The position numbers were made by a program, and so were the translations under genes. Below are positions 35,637 to 43,871 of a DNA stretch of 64,000 nt, in pieces. Origin of the DNA: an uncultured Bacteroidia bacterium (GTDB taxonomy: Bacteria > Bacteroidota > Bacteroidia > Bacteroidales > Prolixibacteraceae); NCBI GenBank assembly GCA_903850335.1, contig CAINLJ010000110.1, forward strand, positions 1-64,000. The letters are read 5' to 3'. The first letter of the stretch is position 1; the number at the start of each line of letters is the position of its first letter. Below the pieces are notes generated by a model. It saw only the letters and a list, made by a program, of their open reading frames with translations. It was not told the origin of the DNA and did no database searches.

Positions 35637-36884
35637 TCATTCTATATTATATTCTTTAATTTTGCGATAAAGTGTTCTCTCAGAAATTCCAAGTTCATTT
35701 GCCGCAAGTTTGCGTTTCCCGTTGTGTTTATCAAGTGATTTTCTAATCATCTCAATTTCTTTATCTTCGAGCGAAAGTGACTCTTCAACAAACTCTTCCG
35801 TATCCTGTATATTTTCATGTTTCGAACCTTTCAGAATGACGGATGCCGGATACGAAGATTGCGAAGGAGAATATTCGAGATCCGGTTCCCTGTATAACTT
35901 TCTGAACAACTGTTCATTTTCATCCTGCATTTTGGTGTTTTGGCCATCAGGCATTAGTTCATGAACCAGCTTTTTTAAATCAGACATATCCTTCTTCATA
36001 TCAAAGAGGATCTTGTAGAGAATTTCGCGTTCGCTTGCAAAAGTTTTTTCTTCCGACATCCGATCATACAATGCGGGCAATGTTTCAACATGATCGGCTG
36101 GTAAATAATGCAATAAATCGGCTGCAGTGATTTCTCTGGAAATTTCAATTATTGATATTTGTTCAGTAATATTTTTTAATTGCCGCACATTACCCGGCCA
36201 TCTGTAATTAAGCATAACCTTCTGGGCTTCGTCGGTAAGCCGGATAGGCGGCATTTTATATTTTTCGGCAAAATCGGACGCGAACTTTCGAAATAGCAGC
36301 AATACATCTTCTGAACGTTCACGTAAAGGAACAACTTTAATAGGCACAGTATTCAAACGGTAGTATAAATCCTCGCGAAATTGCCCTTCCCGGATAGCCT
36401 TTGTCAGCTCAACATTAGTAGCTGCAATAACACGGACATTTGTCTTTTGTACCTGTGAGGAACCTACCCGTATAAACTCACCTGACTCAAGTACCCTAAG
36501 GAGACGAACCTGAGTAGAAACAGGAAGTTCCCCAATTTCATCAAGAAAAAGTGTTCCTCCGTCAACCATTTCAAAATATCCTTTTCTGTCGGTCAGCGCG
36601 CCGGTAAATGAACCTTTTTCATGGCCAAAGAGTTCGGAGTCTATGGTCCCTTCCGGAATTGCACCACAATTTATTGCAATAAACTTCGCATGTTTACGAT
36701 GGGAGAAACTATGAATAATCTGAGGAAAAGATTCCTTCCCTACCCCACTTTCCCCACTGATCAAAACAGACAAATCTGTAGGAGCTACCTGTATTGCAAC
36801 CTCTATGGCACGGTTAAGTTCCTGGGCACCGCCAATAATACCAAATCGTTGTTTTACCTCTTGAATATCCATACTTTGAGACAC
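35637..36884 (-). CDS. Sigma-54-dependent transcriptional activator without receiver domain
   Basis: The 415-residue protein begins almost at once with the AAA+ domain, so the usual N-terminal receiver is absent. Walker A is GESGVGKE, the sigma-54 contact loop is GSFTGA (a GAFTGA variant), and Walker B is GGTLFLDEIGELP. The arginine-finger region is GQFREDLYYRLNTVPI. A Fis-type helix-turn-helix ends the protein (LAANELGISERTLYRKIKEYN). Bacteroidota commonly place this gene at the head of the lptE-secG operon. Lacking a receiver, it may be controlled by its own level or by a partner protein. Targets in the window are not known. Confidence 0.92.
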   Translation of the reverse strand: MSQSMDIQEVKQRFGIIGGAQELNRAIEVAIQVAPTDLSVLISGESGVGKESFPQIIHSFSHRKHAKFIAINCGAIPEGTIDSELFGHEKGSFTGALTDRKGYFEMVDGGTLFLDEIGELPVSTQVRLLRVLESGEFIRVGSSQVQKTNVRVIAATNVELTKAIREGQFREDLYYRLNTVPIKVVPLRERSEDVLLLFRKFASDFAEKYKMPPIRLTDEAQKVMLNYRWPGNVRQLKNITEQISIIEISREITAADLLHYLPADHVETLPALYDRMSEEKTFASEREILYKILFDMKKDMSDLKKLVHELMPDGQNTKMQDENEQLFRKLYREPDLEYSPSQSSYPASVILKGSKHENIQDTEEFVEESLSLEDKEIEMIRKSLDKHNGKRKLAANELGISERTLYRKIKEYNIE

Positions 36885-36898
36885 AAAATTTTGGAGTA

Positions 36899-36906
36899 CA
36901 AATTTA
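36899..36906 (-). promoter_or_regulatory. Putative -7 promoter element of the sigma-54 activator operon
   Basis: The minus strand reads TAAATTTG, an exact TAnnTTTG match ending 14 bases before the ATG at 36884. This suggests that the operon uses the housekeeping sigma factor and not sigma-54. Confidence 0.5.
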
Positions 36907-37018
36907 CAATTAATCGCGAAATAAAACCGGGATATCTTTAAGAGACTGAAATTGGATTATTTCGCCTGTCTGATATAAAAATACATCGGATCATGGTAAC
37001 ATTGAACGATCAATCCGT

Positions 37019-37026
37019 TATTTTTG
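37019..37026 (+). promoter_or_regulatory. Putative -7 promoter element of kdsB
   Basis: TATTTTTG is an exact TAnnTTTG match ending 22 bases before the kdsB ATG. Confidence 0.5.
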
Positions 37027-37048
37027 GTAAATTTTTTATGTTTAAAGT

Positions 37049-37813
37049 ATGAATTTCATTGGAATAATTCCTTCACGCTACCAGTCAACCCGTTTCCCGG
37101 GAAAATCTCTCGCCGATATAGGCGGGAAAACGATGATTCAGAGGGTTTACGAACAAGCAAAAAAAGCTATGGATCAGGTTTGGGTAGCAACTGATGACGA
37201 AAGAATTGTAAGTGCAGTACAAGCTTTCGGTGGGAATGTTGTCATGACGTCTGTAAATCACAGAAGTGGTACAGACCGTTGTGCAGAGGCCGCACTAAAA
37301 GTTGCTGAAATTACGGGCATAAACTACGATGTAGTTGTAAACATTCAGGGTGATGAACCCTTTATGCAGCCGCATGAGGTCGAACTGATCATGGAATGCT
37401 TTACTGGCTCGGTTAATACGGAAATCGCCACATTGATACAGCCTATACTAAAGAATGAGGATATTTTTCGTCCTGTAATGGTCAAAGTAATTCTGGATAA
37501 AGATTCGAACGCAATCTTTTTCAGCCGTGCACCTATCCCCCATATATTTGGTGTCGATGAATCCGAATGGATTGAAAAATACCCTTTTTACGGGCATGTA
37601 GGACTTTATGCCTACAAATTTTCAACTTTACAGGAACTCGCCAAACTTACCGAGGTGCTGGTTGAAAAAGTGGAATCACTCGAACAGCTCCGGTGGCTGG
37701 AATACGGATATAAGATTAAAACCAACATTACTGATTCTGATAATTTCGGCATAGATACTCCCGAAGACCTGGCGAAGGTACTGGAGGAAGGAATTGAAAA
37801 GTATTATCGTTAG
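37049..37813 (+). CDS. kdsB: 3-deoxy-manno-octulosonate cytidylyltransferase (CMP-KDO synthetase)
   Basis: KdsB activates KDO with CTP for the lipopolysaccharide inner core. The 254-residue protein has the nucleotidyltransferase start IIPSRYQSTRFPGKSLADIGG, the metal-binding VVNIQGDEPF near residue 97, FFSRAPIPH near residue 157, YGHVGLYAYKFSTL and the C-terminal ESLEQLRWLEYGYKI with GIDTPEDL. All are typical. It is monocistronic, divergent from the lptE operon with which it shares the LPS theme. The restriction-modification remnant begins 115 bases downstream. Confidence 0.97.
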   Translation: MNFIGIIPSRYQSTRFPGKSLADIGGKTMIQRVYEQAKKAMDQVWVATDDERIVSAVQAFGGNVVMTSVNHRSGTDRCAEAALKVAEITGINYDVVVNIQGDEPFMQPHEVELIMECFTGSVNTEIATLIQPILKNEDIFRPVMVKVILDKDSNAIFFSRAPIPHIFGVDESEWIEKYPFYGHVGLYAYKFSTLQELAKLTEVLVEKVESLEQLRWLEYGYKIKTNITDSDNFGIDTPEDLAKVLEEGIEKYYR

Positions 37814-37927
37814 CCTGTTATTTCGGTATGATAGTTCCGTGGCGTAGGTTGCTAACTCCAATGATCTCGCCGATACTTTACTAAATTCTAAAGCAACGAC
37901 ATTCATTTTTTTACCAGAAATTGACTA

Positions 37928-38924
37928 ATGAACTTATTAGAAAAAGGTATTGAAAAAGGACTCATCAGGTTTGATGAAGACCGAAACTTTATAACCTATA
38001 TTCATCAAAGTAAAAAGCGTAATTACAACAACCCAGAAGAGAAGGTTCAGGCCAGTACTTTACCCCAGGAGCAATTGTTAAATTCATTGTCGAAAGTTTG
38101 CCAATCACCCATAAATCAAGGGTTTTAGGTACAAGTTGTGGTAGCGGTGGTTTTCTATTATATGCACTTGATAAAGTAAGGGAACAAGCCAATGAATTTT
38201 ATGATCCCCAAAAAGAAGAGAAAGACCATTACAAACATTGGCACGACTTTGCCGGGAAGAATTTGTTTGGGATTGAAATAAATGATCAGATTGCCAGAAC
38301 TGCAAAGATGAATATGATCATTCATGATGACGGGCACACTAACGTAATTGCTTCTGATGGACTTTTAAGTGATTTGGAAATGCAGGCAAATTCAAGAAAT
38401 AAAGAATTCAGATATAACACGTTTGACTTCATTATTACCAATCCACCTTTTGGCAGTAGCATTAAACTTACCGAAAAGGCTTATATGAACCAGTACAATT
38501 TAGCTTTGAAGGAAGCGGATTGGCTTAGTACAACATTAAGCAACAAAGCTACCTTACGTGACAGCCAAAGCACCGAAGTTTTGTTTCTGCGAAAACATAA
38601 AGTGAAACAAACAGAAAAGGTATCAGAACAAAAAGCCAGGTTAAAGGAACGGATAAAAACAGAGAGTAAATACATTGCGACGATTTAGAAATGGGAAAAG
38701 GACAAGGCAGAGGCTATAAAAAAACTGGAACAAACTGCGAAGAAGGCGACTTCGACAGTAACAAAAACACTTTCAAAAAAAAAATCGCAGAAATTATTCA
38801 AGCAGATAAATCCGCAATTCAGGCAGCTTTTACCGACAAAGTCAATTTATTGAAAGAAGAGCTGACCGAAATTGGCGTGGAATTGTCCAAATTTATATCT
38901 CATATAAATCTGACTGAAAAGTAA
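37928..38924 (+). pseudogene. hsdM: Decayed type I restriction-modification methyltransferase subunit HsdM
   Basis: Type I HsdM proteins methylate adenine in the target site. This copy is broken in several places. Residues from 37928 (IEKGLIRFDEDRNFITYIHQ) are the family N-terminus and end at VQA near 38053. The next coding segment, in a different frame from about 38050, reads GQYFTPGAIVKFIVESLP and continues to the SAM motif TSCGSGGFLLYALDKV and the catalytic NPPFGSS. So an out-of-frame deletion lies at about 38048-38056. A second junction follows STEVLFL near 38590. A TAG at 38686-38688 interrupts the C-terminal coiled coil, which resumes in frame as KWEKDKAEAIKKLEQTAKK. A run of ten A residues (38775-38784) then shifts the frame before the real C-terminus. 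It cannot encode a working enzyme. Confidence 0.9.
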
Positions 38925-38941
38925 ATTATAAAAATCGTTAG

Positions 38942-38966
38942 TTTACTTTGTTACCAGTAAAGTAAA
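38942..38966. promoter_or_regulatory. Inverted repeat TTTACTTT-N9-AAAGTAAA, copy 1, upstream of the Fic gene
   Basis: TTTACTTT (38942-38949) and AAAGTAAA (38959-38966) flank nine bases with a central ACC (GTTACCAGT). A second copy with the same arm sequence and spacing lies 41 bases downstream, centre to centre, which is about four helical turns. Confidence 0.7.
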
Positions 38967-38982
38967 ATATAAAAACTTTTAT

Positions 38983-39007
38983 TTTACTTTAGGACCCTTA
39001 AAGTAAA
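38983..39007. promoter_or_regulatory. Inverted repeat TTTACTTT-N9-AAAGTAAA, copy 2, upstream of the Fic gene
   Basis: TTTACTTT (38983-38990) and AAAGTAAA (39000-39007) flank AGGACCCTT, again with a central ACC. The palindrome extends by two further bases on each side. The two copies also pair with each other across 38958-38990. An operator for the adjacent Fic protein, whose relatives have a C-terminal winged helix, is a reasonable inference. Confidence 0.7.
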
Positions 39008-39050
39008 ATAACCAAAATTTTATAAATTAATCGAAAATGCTTCCTTCGAA

Positions 39051-40049
39051 TTGGGTCAATTAAATTCGTTTGCCAAATTAGTTCCTAATGTTGATTTATT
39101 TATCCACCTGCACATCACCAAAGAGGCTGTTGTATCAAGTAAAATTGAAGGGACTCAGACCCATTTTGACGAAGCATTCCTGCAAATAGAAAATGTAACA
39201 CCTGAACGGAAAGACGATTGGCAGGAAATACAGAACTATACAGAAGCATTAAATACTGCAATAGAGGAATTAAAAACCTTGCCAATTTCGTCAAGGCTGA
39301 TCTTAAAAACCCACCAGACCTTGCTTCAAGGGGTCAGGGGCGAGAAGAAAACACCCGGTGAATACCGCAGAAGCCAAAACTGGATTGGAGGCAAAAGCCT
39401 TTCTGATGCTGTGTTTATACCCCCGCATCACGAAGATTTAAGCGAATTGATGAGTGATCTGGAAAATTTCATCCATAACGAAAACATAGAGATTCCCTTG
39501 CTTATCAAAGCAGCTATTGTTCACTACCAATTCGAAACCATTCACCCTTTTTTAGATGGGAACGGACGTATCGGAAGGTTGATTATTCCTCTCTTTTTGA
39601 TCGAAAAAAATGTACTGACGAAACCATTGCTATACCTGTCAAGCTATTTCGAAAAAGAGAAAAACCTTTATTACGAAAATCTTACCCGCGTGCGGACTCA
39701 TAACGATATGACTCAGTGGATCAAATATTTTTTGGTGGGTGTTGCCCAAACGGCCAGACAGTCAGCTGAAACACTAGGGAATATTATTTCGTTGAAAGCT
39801 CAACATGAGCAAATTATTCAAACTCAGTTTGGCAAACGGCTAAAATCCGGATTTATACTACACAACTATTTACTCATGCAACCTTTGGTAACAGTAAAAG
39901 AGGTGCAAATGGCTTGCAATTTGTCGCCCAAAGCGGCTGGAGACCTTATCAATATTTTTGTTGAAAAACACATGCTACAAGAATATACTGGACAATCCCG
40001 AAACCGGATTTTTGCCTACAAACCTTATTTAGATCTCTTTAATGACTAA
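39051..40049 (+). CDS. Fic-family AMP transferase, N-terminally truncated
   Basis: Fic proteins transfer AMP from ATP to target hydroxyls. The protein has the complete catalytic motif HPFLDGNGRIGR near residue 164 and the N-terminal inhibitory helix motif SSKIEG near residue 30, so both activity and auto-inhibition are plausible. A C-terminal winged-helix-like region (VKEVQMACNLSPKAAGDLINIFV) ends it. The homologous frame continues upstream without a start codon as LIENASFELGQLN back to 39012, where a stop ends it; relatives have about 20-30 more residues. Translation from TTG at 39051 is the only option I see. It overlaps hsdS by 8 bases and sits between hsdM and hsdS, as Fic genes do in other type I loci. 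Confidence 0.75.
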   Translation: MGQLNSFAKLVPNVDLFIHLHITKEAVVSSKIEGTQTHFDEAFLQIENVTPERKDDWQEIQNYTEALNTAIEELKTLPISSRLILKTHQTLLQGVRGEKKTPGEYRRSQNWIGGKSLSDAVFIPPHHEDLSELMSDLENFIHNENIEIPLLIKAAIVHYQFETIHPFLDGNGRIGRLIIPLFLIEKNVLTKPLLYLSSYFEKEKNLYYENLTRVRTHNDMTQWIKYFLVGVAQTARQSAETLGNIISLKAQHEQIIQTQFGKRLKSGFILHNYLLMQPLVTVKEVQMACNLSPKAAGDLINIFVEKHMLQEYTGQSRNRIFAYKPYLDLFND

Positions 40050-40752
40050 AACATATACTTTATCACCATCGCTTAATCCTGACAAGGTCTTTATTTTGCA
40101 GAAAAGCGAGCTGGAAAAACGGCTTGATCCTTTTTTTTATCAAGAAAAATTCACAACAAACATCTCAGCAATCAAAAGTGGAAAATTTCCAATAAAATAT
40201 TTGCGAGAAATCATCTCAGGGGATTTAATTAAAGGCTCCTTACCTAAACAAGAAGAAAAAGAAGGTGAAAATTCTGTTATTCAGATAAATTGTATCAATC
40301 CAGATGGAACAATTTCACTTTATGACCTACTTAAAGCAAAAGACATTTTCAATATCCAACAGAAACTCGTAAAAGGTGATGTACTTGTCGTTATTACAGG
40401 TGCTACAATTGGAAAAATTTCTCAATGGAAATATGACGGTGATTACTTCTTAGGTGGAGACATCGTAAAGTTTCAAACTAATAATCTGGCAGATAACACT
40501 TTCATTTTTCATGTCTTAAGATGGATACTTTTGCAAATTGAAATGAAACGAAATATTACCGGAGCTACGAATGGACATTTATCTCCGGAGGATATAAAAT
40601 GCTTACCCATTCCAACTCCCCCGCTTTCCAAACAAAAAGAGATTGCAGACCATATTACCGCCATCCGTCAGCAGGCGCAACAATTAAAAGAGAAAACCAA
40701 AGAGTTATTAGCCATGGCAAGCCTGGAAATTGAAAACATAATTTTAAATTAA
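40042..40752 (+). CDS. hsdS: Type I restriction-modification specificity subunit HsdS, half-length
   Basis: HsdS recognises DNA through two target-recognition domains separated by helices. This 236-residue protein has only one, with the conserved start ELEKRLDPFFY, the central GDVLVVITGATIGKI, the NGHLSPEDIKCLPIPTPPLSKQKEIADHI anchor and a C-terminal helix. Full-length HsdS is about 400 residues, so this is a half subunit, which might dimerise or might be a remnant. It overlaps fic by 8 bases. No hsdR follows; glgB begins 53 bases later. With the broken hsdM, the locus is unlikely to restrict DNA. Confidence 0.85.
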   Translation: MTKTYTLSPSLNPDKVFILQKSELEKRLDPFFYQEKFTTNISAIKSGKFPIKYLREIISGDLIKGSLPKQEEKEGENSVIQINCINPDGTISLYDLLKAKDIFNIQQKLVKGDVLVVITGATIGKISQWKYDGDYFLGGDIVKFQTNNLADNTFIFHVLRWILLQIEMKRNITGATNGHLSPEDIKCLPIPTPPLSKQKEIADHITAIRQQAQQLKEKTKELLAMASLEIENIILN

Positions 40753-40769
40753 AAATCCGGATTCTTTAC

Positions 40770-40777
40770 TAAATTTG
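40770..40777 (+). promoter_or_regulatory. Putative -7 promoter element of glgB
   Basis: TAAATTTG is an exact TAnnTTTG match ending 28 bases before the glgB ATG. Confidence 0.5.
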
Positions 40778-40805
40778 TAATGCATCACACGTAAAAACTG
40801 CCACC

Positions 40806-42818
40806 ATGTCAACGCCTGAAATTGTTAAAAATGATCCATATCTGCAACCATTTGAACCCGACTTCCTAAGGTGGGAAGAGAAGTTAAGAGTTAAAAAAGA
40901 TGAGATTCTGCATGACAAGTCACTCGTAGAGTTTGCCTCCGGCCATCTCTTTTTTGGTCTTTTCAGGGAACCCTCCGGATGGATTATCCGGGAATGGGCA
41001 CCAAATGCAACCGATATCTATTTAATCGGCTCCTTCAATGACTGGCATGAACGGTCGGATTTCAGGTTTACAAATATTGGCAATGGCTGCTGGGAATTAC
41101 ATCTTGCCCAAAGCCGGATAACGCACGGTGATCTCTATGCCCTTTCGGTTTATTGGAATGGGGGTCAGGGTAAAAGGATCCCGGCGTGGACAAGAAGGGC
41201 TGTACAGGATGATCACACAAAAATATTTAATGCCCAGGTATGGAGTCCTGAGATTCGTTATGAATGGCAAAACAACAATTTCTTCCGTCAGAATGAGGCT
41301 CCAATAATTTACGAAGCCCATATTGGGATGAGCGGGGAGGAACCCAGAGTACATACCTACAATGAATTCAGAACCGATATTCTTCCCAGAATCAAAGCTG
41401 GAGGATATAATACAGTTCAGTTAATGGCAATTCCTGAACATCCTTATTACGGAAGTTTTGGATATCATGTTTCCAGCTTTTTTGCAGCCTCTTCCAGATT
41501 TGGAACACCTGAGGAGCTAAAACAGCTTATCGACGATGCGCACGGACTGGGGATCTCCGTGATAATGGATATTGTGCACTCGCATGCTGTTAAAAATGTA
41601 GTCGAAGGGCTTGGATGTTATGATGGTACACGTTATCAGTTTTTTCATGACGGAGGAAGAGGCGAGCATCCTGCCTGGGATTCCTATTGTTTTAATTATA
41701 ATAAAAATGAGGTCCTCCATTTTCTCCTTTCAAACATCCGTTTGTGGCTTGAAGAATATAAATTTGATGGTTTTCGATTTGATGGTGTGACGAGTATGCT
41801 CTATTTTGATCACGGACTGGGAAAAGCATTCACAAATTATGGTGATTATTTCACGCCAAATATTGATGATGAAGCTATTGTCTATTTCAAACTGGCCAAT
41901 CAGCTTATTCACGAACTTAACCCAAACGCACTCTCTATTGCTGAGGACATGAGCGGTCTGCCCGGCCTTGCAGCACCTCTATCATCGGGTGGCCTTGGTT
42001 TTGATTACCGCATGTCGATGGGAGTTCCTGACTACTGGATCAAACTTATTAAGGAGTTTAAGGATGAAGAGTGGAATGTTGGTCAAATCTTTCATGAACT
42101 GACAAGCCGACGTGCCGACGAGAAAGTTGTTAGTTATGCAGAAAGTCACGATCAGGCTATGGTTGGAGATAAAACGATTATTTTCCGGCTCCTTGATAAA
42201 GAGATGTATTTCAGCATGCGTAAAGATCAGCCCAACATGGCGGTTGACCGTGGAATTGCACTGCATAAGATGATCCGGCTGTCCACACTTAGCTGTGCAG
42301 GGGGAGCGTACCTCAACTTTATGGGTAACGAATTTGGTCATCCGGAGTGGATTGACTTCCCACGTGAAGGGAATGGATGGTCGTACCAGCATGCCCGGCG
42401 AATATGGAGCATTGCAGTAAATCCTGAGCTTCGGTTCCACTGGTTACTTGACTTCGACAGAGATATGATTAACCTTATAAAAGATCAAAGACTTCTGGAA
42501 GAACCTTACATTCAATGGATCACAGACAATCCACTGGATCAGGTGCTGGCTTATAAACGAAACGATCTGCTTTTTATTTTCAATTTTAATCCCTATAAAT
42601 CATTCGAAGGATATGGAATACAAATTGAACCTTCGAAATTTAGTATAATCCTTCATACTGACGCTCATGCCTATGGAGGATTTAACCGGATTGATGACAG
42701 AATGACCTATTACTCTATTCCGGAGGGTGGACTTGGGTCTACACACTATCTGAAAATATACCTCCCTGCCAGAACAGCCATTGTCTTAAAGAAGCAACCT
42801 TACAGGAGTGTTCGTTAA
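40806..42818 (+). CDS. glgB: 1,4-alpha-glucan branching enzyme (GH13_8 type)
   Basis: The enzyme makes alpha-1,6 branches in glycogen. The 670-residue protein has an N-terminal CBM48 module (SGWIIREWAPNATDIYLIGSFNDW near residue 60) and the GH13 barrel with the nucleophile Asp326 in FRFDGVTS, the acid/base Glu380 in SIAEDMSG and the third Asp449 in AESHDQ. The VMDIVHSHA and NFMGNEFGHPEWIDFPREGNGWS segments place it in the eukaryotic-like GH13_8 subfamily. The downstream pfkB gene overlaps by one base. A separate glycogen-synthase-like gene lies at 24.4 kb, but it is only half a synthase. Confidence 0.95.
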   Translation: MSTPEIVKNDPYLQPFEPDFLRWEEKLRVKKDEILHDKSLVEFASGHLFFGLFREPSGWIIREWAPNATDIYLIGSFNDWHERSDFRFTNIGNGCWELHLAQSRITHGDLYALSVYWNGGQGKRIPAWTRRAVQDDHTKIFNAQVWSPEIRYEWQNNNFFRQNEAPIIYEAHIGMSGEEPRVHTYNEFRTDILPRIKAGGYNTVQLMAIPEHPYYGSFGYHVSSFFAASSRFGTPEELKQLIDDAHGLGISVIMDIVHSHAVKNVVEGLGCYDGTRYQFFHDGGRGEHPAWDSYCFNYNKNEVLHFLLSNIRLWLEEYKFDGFRFDGVTSMLYFDHGLGKAFTNYGDYFTPNIDDEAIVYFKLANQLIHELNPNALSIAEDMSGLPGLAAPLSSGGLGFDYRMSMGVPDYWIKLIKEFKDEEWNVGQIFHELTSRRADEKVVSYAESHDQAMVGDKTIIFRLLDKEMYFSMRKDQPNMAVDRGIALHKMIRLSTLSCAGGAYLNFMGNEFGHPEWIDFPREGNGWSYQHARRIWSIAVNPELRFHWLLDFDRDMINLIKDQRLLEEPYIQWITDNPLDQVLAYKRNDLLFIFNFNPYKSFEGYGIQIEPSKFSIILHTDAHAYGGFNRIDDRMTYYSIPEGGLGSTHYLKIYLPARTAIVLKKQPYRSVR

Positions 42819-43744
42819 TGAGAATATTTACAATTGGTGAAACGACCTATGACATTTTATTTCGCGAAAGCGTCCCTGTGGCTGCACATAGCGGAGGAAG
42901 TGCCTATAATTCATCCATTTCATTAGGCAGATGCGGATTGCCTGTAAGTCTGATTTCAACATTTGGCACCGACTCTATCGGAGACCTTTCGTACAAATTT
43001 CTAACAGAAAATGGTGTAAACTGCCAATTGATTAAACGGTTTGAAGGAAAATCACGAATTGCACTGGCTTTTTTTGACAGAGACAACAATGCAAAATATT
43101 CGTTCTACCCGGCTTCCCAGGATGTATTTCCGGAATATCCCATGCCACAGGAAAATGATATCCTGTTGCTGGGTTCTTCGTTTGCATTGCGGGATAACGG
43201 AAGGGATGAACTAATAAATTTTTTGCGACAAGCCAAAGAAAAAGGCTGTATCACAATATATGATCCAAATGCACGGCAATGCCTGACTGAAAATCCTGAG
43301 TTACTTCAAAAAATAAGTCAGAATATAGGCCTTGCTACAATTGTAAAAGGTTCTGATGAGGATTTTCGAAATATTTTTGGTGCAGAGAACTGCGATGAAG
43401 CCTTGTCAGGAATAATTAAAGAAGGGAATAACATCCTTGTCTATACAAAGGGAGGTAGCGGGGCGGAATTCGTATCTTCAAAATTCAGATTTCACACAAA
43501 TGCAAAACCGGTAAAGGTTGTAAGCACAATCGGTGCAGGTGATAATTTTTCAGCAGGCCTTGTTTTTGGATTGTATCAAATATTGAGCACCAATAAGAAA
43601 ATTGACGATTTAACTTCAAACCTTTGGGAGGAGATCATGAACTATGGAACACATTTTGCTTCCGCTGTTTGCGGTTCTTCAGATAACTATATCCCTTTGG
43701 AGGATGCTAAATTGCTGAGATCAGATAATATTCTCAGTGAATGA
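42818..43744 (+). CDS. PfkB-family sugar kinase
   Basis: PfkB kinases phosphorylate sugars such as fructose, ribose or adenosine. The 308-residue protein begins IFTIGETTYDILFR and has the two family signatures: the GGSAYNSSISLGRCGLPVSLIS-type N-terminal motif at residues 27-48, and STIGAGDNFSAGLVFGL near residue 235 containing the catalytic Asp and the anion-hole GAGD. The start codon overlaps the glgB stop (TAATG), so translation is coupled. Fructokinase is the commonest annotation for this type but the substrate is not decided by the sequence. Confidence 0.88.
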   Translation: MRIFTIGETTYDILFRESVPVAAHSGGSAYNSSISLGRCGLPVSLISTFGTDSIGDLSYKFLTENGVNCQLIKRFEGKSRIALAFFDRDNNAKYSFYPASQDVFPEYPMPQENDILLLGSSFALRDNGRDELINFLRQAKEKGCITIYDPNARQCLTENPELLQKISQNIGLATIVKGSDEDFRNIFGAENCDEALSGIIKEGNNILVYTKGGSGAEFVSSKFRFHTNAKPVKVVSTIGAGDNFSAGLVFGLYQILSTNKKIDDLTSNLWEEIMNYGTHFASAVCGSSDNYIPLEDAKLLRSDNILSE

Positions 43745-43871
43745 AAGAATGAAGAAAAAAAGTGTGAAATAAAAAAGTCTATCTTAATATTTCATGAAAT
43801 ATAAGTATATCTATCCTTGAAATTATAAATTTTGATTTTAATTTTTCATGGATAAATATGAAAAGTAATGT

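Noticed and set aside
38691-38924. A separate small gene after the hsdM fragment
   Set aside because: Its N-terminal part is a shifted reading of the hsdM coiled coil; only the C-terminal part is the real hsdM end after a frameshift, so it is merged with the pseudogene.
39037-39062. ATG at 39037 as the Fic start
   Set aside because: It is in another frame and meets a stop after eight codons.
43787-43802. 16-bp palindrome ATATTTCATGAAATAT upstream of the DUF4143 pseudogene
   Set aside because: It is short and AT-only in its arms, in a very AT-rich stretch, and no second copy is seen.
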